From the NCBI GenBank assembly GCA_020631405.1, contig JAHDHH010000004.1, positions 1 to 64,000 on the forward strand: a stretch of 64,000 nt of DNA, in the 5' to 3' direction. A model generated the notes under the pieces. The model did no database searches, had not been told where the DNA came from, and was given only the letters and a program-made list of their open reading frames with translations. Of this stretch, positions 58,908-64,000 are shown piece after piece (the first letter of the stretch is position 1; every line of letters starts with the position of its first letter). Source of the DNA: Saprospiraceae bacterium. GTDB lineage: Bacteria > Bacteroidota > Bacteroidia > Chitinophagales > Saprospiraceae. The position numbers and the translations under genes are program-made.

Positions 58908-59318
58908 ATGAAGTACTGTGGGATAGATCTAAAAGGTTCGGAAGCCATCATAGCATGTATACAAGCAAGTCAAGAGGGGAATTTGATTATTGCCAAAGCT
59001 GTCAAAAAGATAGCCTTAAAAGACCCTGATGATCAAGCTTCGTTGAAAGCTTTTGCTGAGGAATTTCGTCAATTTTTCGAGGCACATGCCATTGATCAGG
59101 TTGGAATTAAGGCAAGGTTGAAGAAAGGGAAATTTGCAGGAGGACCTACATCATTCAAAATGGAAGCTATCATCCAATGTCTTGACCATCCTGTACAGAT
59201 TATTCCTGGACCAACACTCAAGGCCAAATTTAAGAATACACCTTTAGACTCCACTGAAGTCAATGGTTACCAAGAAGATGCCCTCAAAGTAGCTACCTAT
59301 CTTGCAATGACTACTTAG
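58908..59318 (+). CDS. DUF3010 family protein
   Basis: A 136-residue cytoplasmic protein. YCGIDLKGSEAIIACIQA is an RNase H-fold-like first strand with an acidic residue; KGKFAGGPTSFKMEAIIQ and NGYQEDALKVATYLA are the conserved DUF3010 blocks. No function is established for the family. Its stop overlaps that of the convergent gene by 8 bp. Confidence 0.8.
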   Translation: MKYCGIDLKGSEAIIACIQASQEGNLIIAKAVKKIALKDPDDQASLKAFAEEFRQFFEAHAIDQVGIKARLKKGKFAGGPTSFKMEAIIQCLDHPVQIIPGPTLKAKFKNTPLDSTEVNGYQEDALKVATYLAMTT

Positions 59319-60897
59319 CTGTCAAATCTAATTTGCTTAGCTGGTCAAAGTTCTTGAAACTTGGAAAGGCTGCTTTGGCATCCCGTAAAGTATTGATAAA
59401 GAGCTCATCTTGCCTCAATTGGTAGTAACAGAGAATCCGATTATAGTAGACATCTGGAGTCACTCCAAAGAGATATTCAGATTTGGTAAAATAGGTCAAT
59501 GCTTCTTTGTAGTAAGCAAGTTGATAAAGGACGCCACCAATTTCGAAAGCAATGTCTTCGGGTTCTGTAATATTAAAATACATATCCCACACTTCATTTA
59601 GTGTTTGTTCTACCCTATAGCGTTCGTTGTAGGTAATAGTGGAGAGAGATTGCTTAAGGCTAGGAAGGAGTTTTAAGAATACAGTCGAGTCATAAGCAGA
59701 TAGTCGCATGAACCCTAAGAGTTCATCTATAGTAAGTTCTAGATAATGTTTAAAGCTATACTTTTTGAGACTTATGAGCTCGTCTGGTCCGAAGTCATCA
59801 ACATATCTCTGATAGGCGAGTTTGGCATCAGTGTAGCTATCCACATCTTCGATGTAAAGCAGACAGCCTGCCGTCAGATTAAAGGTTGATCTTGCAGGAA
59901 ACCAAGCCTTGCCACCAAGCCTTTCGCAGTGCTGACCAAGAGCATTGAAGTTTACATTGAATGAGATACTGCCATGAGTCTGCATAACCGGAGCTGCGGT
60001 ATGCTCAAGGTCATGAATCAGATGGTGACCCTTGTCCATTGTTAGTATTACAGTACCTTTTGTAGACAGGTCTTTGAGGTTTTCTAATGCCCTGAGGCTA
60101 GTGACCGGGAAGAGTACAAAGCTATGGTTGAGCAGTTGCTTGTAGCTAGACAGGATGTCGTTGAGTATAGGTTCGTCGTAATATGGAGTAGTCTGTAAGT
60201 CTGCATGATACTCGAGGCTAATATTCTTGAGTAGTTCTTCTACAGTGACTTGTTGTGGGTCTACGCTACTATTCAAGCTCAAGGCTATGTTAGACATCCT
60301 GCCTTCATGGACGTGAAACAGCTCAATGGGTATGGAATCAAATAAATAGTTAGCAAGGACGAGGAGTGGTTGGTTGAGTTCGTTACGATGAATAACTTTT
60401 CCAGACTTTCTTAATGCTATAGTATCGCTTTCTACCATATCAAAGTAGGCTACATCGAGCCTTCCATCTGAGAAATATTGCTGAAGCTGATGGTGGCTAC
60501 TAAAGAATTCTAGGTTTTTCTCAGCGATATCACTCAGTATGTAGCAATAGGGTGGGAGTTGTACCTGTATCTGTTGCGTGAGCTTTTCTAAGTGTTTGAT
60601 GGTGTGATAGGCTAATCTTCCATGGCCTGCACCTAGTTCTAAGACGTATACGGTTTCAGTTACATGACCTTTGAAGGCAAGGTCTTTTAGAAAGCCAAAA
60701 ATGATTTCGGCATAGGTTTTTCCAACTTTAGAATTGCTAGTTACTTGGTGAGGTACTAGTCCTTGCCCCCAAGCGTCTATCCCGTGATTGTGGTAATAGG
60801 CTCTATTCAGATCCCAAATGAGGCTTTGAGAAAATGGTCTTGCTGATTCTAATTCATAGGTAGCATCCTTTGATGCTGATGTTTCATCATTAATCAT
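59311..60897 (-). CDS. SAM-methyltransferase-like protein with C-terminal TPR
   Basis: A 528-residue cytoplasmic protein. VYVLELGAGHGRLAYHTIKHL (about residue 83) is a methyltransferase motif I of the MidA/NDUFAF7-like type. The C-terminal third has two TPR-like helical hairpins (IGGVLYQLAYYKEALTYF, VYYNRILCYYQLRQDE). A protein-arginine methyltransferase role is possible by analogy with MidA, but not shown by the sequence. Monocistronic. Confidence 0.65.
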   Translation of the reverse strand: MINDETSASKDATYELESARPFSQSLIWDLNRAYYHNHGIDAWGQGLVPHQVTSNSKVGKTYAEIIFGFLKDLAFKGHVTETVYVLELGAGHGRLAYHTIKHLEKLTQQIQVQLPPYCYILSDIAEKNLEFFSSHHQLQQYFSDGRLDVAYFDMVESDTIALRKSGKVIHRNELNQPLLVLANYLFDSIPIELFHVHEGRMSNIALSLNSSVDPQQVTVEELLKNISLEYHADLQTTPYYDEPILNDILSSYKQLLNHSFVLFPVTSLRALENLKDLSTKGTVILTMDKGHHLIHDLEHTAAPVMQTHGSISFNVNFNALGQHCERLGGKAWFPARSTFNLTAGCLLYIEDVDSYTDAKLAYQRYVDDFGPDELISLKKYSFKHYLELTIDELLGFMRLSAYDSTVFLKLLPSLKQSLSTITYNERYRVEQTLNEVWDMYFNITEPEDIAFEIGGVLYQLAYYKEALTYFTKSEYLFGVTPDVYYNRILCYYQLRQDELFINTLRDAKAAFPSFKNFDQLSKLDLTAK

Positions 60898-61030
60898 GAT
60901 AGCGTAAAACTTACAGTGAGATAAAAAAATCTATCCGAGACTATGTAGGCTTAAACTAACAAAGTATTAATGAAAACAAACAAAGGGCGAATGTGCTCGT
61001 CGTCGAAGGTAAGGCTTTTTGTAAAATAGG

Positions 61031-61477
61031 TTAGAGAGTGACGTCTAATACTACTTCTGTAGGTGGTAGACATTGATTACCAGAGCAACACATAAAGAAG
61101 ACACTGGCTTTGACTACATCGCCACTTTGGTATGATGCTATGGGTTGAGCAAATGTGGCAGTCTTAGAGAAAGTAGCAACATTCATCATGAAGAGTTCAC
61201 TTTCTTTGACAACAGGCTTGTCTACTTCATCATATTCTCCAGCCAGAGTAACGCTGTCCCCATGTTCGAATGTGATTTCCGTAGGGATTGGTCCACCTTC
61301 TTCTGTTTCTCTAGAATAGATCTTCCAAGTATCATCTATATCTGCAGTTATGACAATTGACAAGTTATTGTCTTGGCCTACTACTTTATCAATGCTCCAT
61401 GATACTGGGCTCTTTTGAGCAAATACATTGACCACACTTATCATTACAATTAGGAATACTCCTACAACTCTAGACAT
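61031..61477 (-). CDS. Stand-alone DsbD N-terminal (thiol-reductase alpha) domain
   Basis: A 148-residue exported protein from ATG 61477 (a TTG at 61504 is in frame but weaker). Signal peptide to VNVFA, Gln23. The DsbD-alpha immunoglobulin-like fold is recognised by DTWKIYSRE, GGPIPTEI and the active-site segment FMCCSGNQCLPPTEVV, whose first and last Cys are six apart as C103/C109 of E. coli DsbD. The membrane and thioredoxin domains of DsbD are missing, so it must act with a separate electron donor. Divergent from the DegQ-like protease gene. Confidence 0.85.
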   Translation of the reverse strand: MSRVVGVFLIVMISVVNVFAQKSPVSWSIDKVVGQDNNLSIVITADIDDTWKIYSRETEEGGPIPTEITFEHGDSVTLAGEYDEVDKPVVKESELFMMNVATFSKTATFAQPIASYQSGDVVKASVFFMCCSGNQCLPPTEVVLDVTL

Positions 61478-61568
61478 ATTTTCTTTAATATTTTGTTGGG
61501 ACAAAGAAAGTACAATAAATGATCAGATGCCAATCATAGTATGAATTTAAAGGATGCTTAACATCGAC

Positions 61569-61587
61569 ACCCACTAGACTAGTGAGT
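61569..61587. promoter_or_regulatory. Imperfect palindrome between nDsbD and DegQ-like genes
   Basis: ACCCACTAG-A-CTAGTGAGT: nine-base arms around a central base with one mismatch. Position in a divergent promoter region suggests an operator, but no protein can be named. Confidence 0.3.
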
Positions 61588-61712
61588 AATTTAGAAAACA
61601 AAACCAATGGCTGTTAATATCCTGTTAAACAACTTTGACCTCGTAACAATCAACTAGCTAGCTTGGTTATATCTGTACAAATCAAGCAATAGAAAATTAA
61701 ATAGTAAAGAGA

Positions 61713-62885
61713 ATGAAAAATGTATTATCCTATGTATTGGCTGGTGTCATCGGAGGGTGTACCTTTTTTGGAATACAGACCTTAACACAAGAAGAAACAC
61801 AAGTGGTGAATGCACCACTCGTTCCGACCTATACATCTAACACTAGTGGCAGCGGAATGTCAGCACCCTTTGACTTTGTTGCTGCTAGTGAAAGAGCTAC
61901 CAAGGCGGTAGTGCAAATTGCTGCTGCCGAAAGTGAGCTAGTAGCTAATCAGAGAAAACAACAATCCCCAGGTTCTGGATCATTTCCTTTTGACCTAGGA
62001 GATATATTTGGAGGAGATATGTTTGGTCAGAATTTTTTCGGACCAAAGACCGGTAATGGCTCTGGGGTACTCATCTCTGAAGATGGGTATATAGTAACAA
62101 ACAATCACGTTGTTGGATTTGCTGATGAACTCAAAGTCACCTTAGAAAATGGGAAGGAATATGTAGCTAGTAAGATAGGTACAGATCCTAGTACAGACTT
62201 AGCGGTCATTAAGATTGAGGGGTCAGGATTTGATTACTTGGAGTTTTCCAATTCGGATGAGGTCAAGGTCGGACAGTGGGCTCTTGCAATAGGAAATCCA
62301 TTCAACTACCTAGCTTCAACAGTGACAGCAGGAATAGTGAGTGCATTGGGTAGAGACTTGGATATTATTAAGAATAATTCAGGTAAGACTATTGAAGAAT
62401 TCATACAGACTGATGCAGCTGTCAACCCTGGCAATAGTGGAGGAGCCTTAGTAGATGTGGATGGCAACTTGATCGGGATCAATACAGCAATAGCAACACC
62501 TACTGGAGTGTTTGCAGGATATTCGTTTGCTATACCATCGAATCTTGCTAATACGATCACAAGAGATATTATCCAGAATGGAGATATCGAAAGAGCTAAC
62601 CTTGGTATCGCTGGATATGATGTAGATGATGAGTTAGCAAAGCAAGAAGGACTTTCGGTTACTCAAGGTATTTATGTAGCCGAAGTAGTGCCAGGCAGCG
62701 GAGCACAGTTTTCTGGGATACTACCAGGGGATGTAGTTACTGAACTTGATGGCAAGCCTATCAATAACTTCGAAGACATAAGAGCCTATATGAGATTCTC
62801 TAAAGTTGGAGATACAGTAAAGTTAAGAGTTATCAGAAATGGTAAGTCTGAGACAATATCAGTAAAAATTAGAAAAACGATCTAA
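61713..62885 (+). CDS. DegP/DegQ-type periplasmic serine protease with one PDZ domain
   Basis: A 390-residue HtrA protein: N-terminal membrane anchor or signal (LSYVLAGVIGGCTFFGI), a Gly/Phe-rich LA loop (about 85-112), trypsin-like domain with H132 (TNNHVVGF), D162 (STDLAVIKI) and S242 (NPGNSGGALV), and one PDZ domain (about 290-385, GSGAQFSGILPGDVV). It degrades or refolds damaged envelope proteins. The usual second PDZ is absent, as in DegS and many Bacteroidota members. A strong terminator follows. Confidence 0.93.
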   Translation: MKNVLSYVLAGVIGGCTFFGIQTLTQEETQVVNAPLVPTYTSNTSGSGMSAPFDFVAASERATKAVVQIAAAESELVANQRKQQSPGSGSFPFDLGDIFGGDMFGQNFFGPKTGNGSGVLISEDGYIVTNNHVVGFADELKVTLENGKEYVASKIGTDPSTDLAVIKIEGSGFDYLEFSNSDEVKVGQWALAIGNPFNYLASTVTAGIVSALGRDLDIIKNNSGKTIEEFIQTDAAVNPGNSGGALVDVDGNLIGINTAIATPTGVFAGYSFAIPSNLANTITRDIIQNGDIERANLGIAGYDVDDELAKQEGLSVTQGIYVAEVVPGSGAQFSGILPGDVVTELDGKPINNFEDIRAYMRFSKVGDTVKLRVIRNGKSETISVKIRKTI

Positions 62886-62943
62886 CCTTTTAGGGTTGAG
62901 ACTCGTTATATAGATAAAGTTGGTTTTTCGTTTTGTTTTGATG

Positions 62944-62977
62944 CGTCCACCTTTCCCAGAGGTGGACGTTTTTTTAT
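62944..62977. terminator. Rho-independent terminator of the DegQ-like gene
   Basis: Perfect 9-bp stem CGTCCACCT (62944-62952) and AGGTGGACG (62960-62968), 7-base loop, then nine T. The T-run reaches the stop codon of the convergent gene at 62974. Confidence 0.92.
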
Positions 62978-64000
62978 TTTAGCCTTTTCTGCTTTTTGCA
63001 TCGTTTTTTCAAAGGCCTCTTTGGGTCATTATCATCACAGTCCTCATAAGAGTATAGACCATCACCATCGACATCATCATAGAAGTAAGCTTCTGCCTTA
63101 GTGAAGACTTGCTCTGCTATTTTTATTCCTATTTTCCTGCCTGGTATATCATCCATTGGAGGATGGATTCCTCCCCATATTCTTGATAGGCTAGTCTGGT
63201 CAGAGGCATCTCTATAGGTAGCCCATTTCAGTTCGAATGTTTCGCTTGGTCCCTCTTCGAATACCAAGAATGTATCTTGTTCTACTAAGAAGGTACCCAT
63301 TCCACCAGGAAAGAAAGCATCACCAGTTACTGCGGTCAGAATTTCTGCTGCCGACCTAGAATAAGTAGAATGTCCAGATAGGTATCCAGAAAAATTAGGC
63401 GTGACAAAGGTAGGCCTTTGGTATGGCCACCAATTACCAGCTCTGACCCAACCTACTCCTGCCATATCTACAGTTGGGTCTTTGATATAGTCAGGTCCCT
63501 TCCAGGTATTCAACTTGACATGGTGTAGGTATTCATTCTCTTTTCCTGCTAGTGTATCACCCTCTAGGATGAGTTCTATATATCCAGGGATGAGTGGAAG
63601 TCCAGCCACATGATAGTTTGGTAGGTTAGGATCTGAAGATTGTCCTCTATCAGCCATATACCTGATTGCGGATACAGGTCTGACATAGTCATAATATCCT
63701 TTGAGAGCCCAAGTGTTGATTGCAGCATCATGCATATTAGCACCTAGAACAAAGTAAGTCTTAATATCCCATTCTAGACTATCGAGGACGTCTCCTTTAC
63801 CACCAAATTTTTTGATGAGTTCTGGATGTTGGTTGACCTCGTTGACAATCGTAAACCAATGACCAGGAGGAGTCTCAGAATCAGGTCCATCAGCCCAGAA
63901 TTCAGCCAAGGCTCTCACATAGTTGCCTCTTTTGACTAAGTTGGGGGCATAGGGCTCTTGAGTTGCAGGATTAATTGGATGCCCCTCGCCAGGGTCACCA
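62974..64000 (-). CDS. Vanadium-dependent haloperoxidase-like phosphatase (PAP2) protein, partial
   Basis: The frame is open to the right edge of the window, so the N-terminus is missing; about 341 residues are visible. Vanadate/phosphate-site blocks: RPVSAIRY, SGYLSGHSTYSRSAAEIL (Ser-Gly-His) and SLSRIWGGIHPPMDD (Arg and His). These fit the vanadium-dependent haloperoxidase family within the PAP2 superfamily. The C-terminus carries DDVDGDGLYSYEDCDDNDP, a thrombospondin-type-3-like calcium motif, then a very basic end, so the protein is probably secreted. Peroxidase versus phosphatase activity cannot be decided. Confidence 0.8.
   Translation of the reverse strand, partial: GDPGEGHPINPATQEPYAPNLVKRGNYVRALAEFWADGPDSETPPGHWFTIVNEVNQHPELIKKFGGKGDVLDSLEWDIKTYFVLGANMHDAAINTWALKGYYDYVRPVSAIRYMADRGQSSDPNLPNYHVAGLPLIPGYIELILEGDTLAGKENEYLHHVKLNTWKGPDYIKDPTVDMAGVGWVRAGNWWPYQRPTFVTPNFSGYLSGHSTYSRSAAEILTAVTGDAFFPGGMGTFLVEQDTFLVFEEGPSETFELKWATYRDASDQTSLSRIWGGIHPPMDDIPGRKIGIKIAEQVFTKAEAYFYDDVDGDGLYSYEDCDDNDPKRPLKKRCKKQKRLK

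Overview
This window looks like an ordinary chromosomal stretch from a free-living, probably marine or aquatic member of the Bacteroidota, most likely the Saprospiria/Lewinella side of the phylum (the class-level placement is inference). The evidence for the phylum is direct: five proteins end in type IX secretion (T9SS) sorting domains (four type A, one type B/CHU_C), several upstream regions carry the Bacteroidota -7 promoter element TAnnTTTG and three also have a suitably placed TTG/TTTG, Shine-Dalgarno sequences are absent, and nearly every signal peptidase I substrate has Gln as the first mature residue. There are no rRNA or tRNA genes, no CRISPR array, no integrase, transposase or phage gene. 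Coding density is very high, no gene-free stretch exceeds 300 bases, and many convergent genes abut or overlap at their stop codons.

Layout. 1-1.8 kb: two unknown envelope proteins closed by a strong terminator. 1.9-7 kb: a six-gene sulfur operon (ArsR-type regulator, SulP transporter, ETHE1-like persulfide dioxygenase with two rhodanese domains, methyltransferase, two half-size YeeE/YedE thiosulfate-transport subunits). 7-11.5 kb: a secreted serine protease, then divergent oxyR and katG sharing an inverted-repeat operator. 11.5-16 kb: minus-strand flavoprotein, metallo-beta-lactamase-fold hydrolase, secreted protein and aspS. 16-19 kb: small genes including two tandem DUF2141 proteins and a redoxin. 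19-23 kb: membrane pyrophosphatase hppA and a GT-C-like membrane protein. 23-32 kb: T9SS cargo proteins (SprB-repeat adhesin, arylsulfotransferase, PQQ-type sugar dehydrogenase) mixed with xth, a PnuC-like transporter, an AstE/AspA-family hydrolase and two DinB-like proteins (26.5 and 33.5 kb). 32-34 kb: murA with Asp in place of the catalytic Cys. 34-41 kb: a PKD lipoprotein, a large M43 metalloprotease gene broken by one in-frame TAG, recX with no ordinary start codon, and a thioredoxin-fold T9SS protein. 41-50.9 kb: glutaminyl cyclase, cysS, ribA, a 54-residue membrane protein, mscS, a VanY-type carboxypeptidase, an unknown conserved protein, mnmG. 51-64 kb: a 1090-residue propeller-plus-barrel protein, a FucP-like sugar transporter, a second SulP with a second small methyltransferase, DUF3010, a methyltransferase-TPR protein, a stand-alone DsbD N-terminal domain, a DegP/DegQ-like protease, and a vanadium-haloperoxidase-like protein running off the right edge.

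Themes: sulfur and oxidative stress handling (sulfur operon, OxyR/KatG, redoxin, nDsbD, HtrA proteases) and export to the cell surface (T9SS cargo, Gln-first mature proteins and the cyclase that would cap them). The most unusual single observations are the amber codon in an otherwise intact metalloprotease, the recX start problem, and the persulfide operon with what looks like a near-leaderless promoter.
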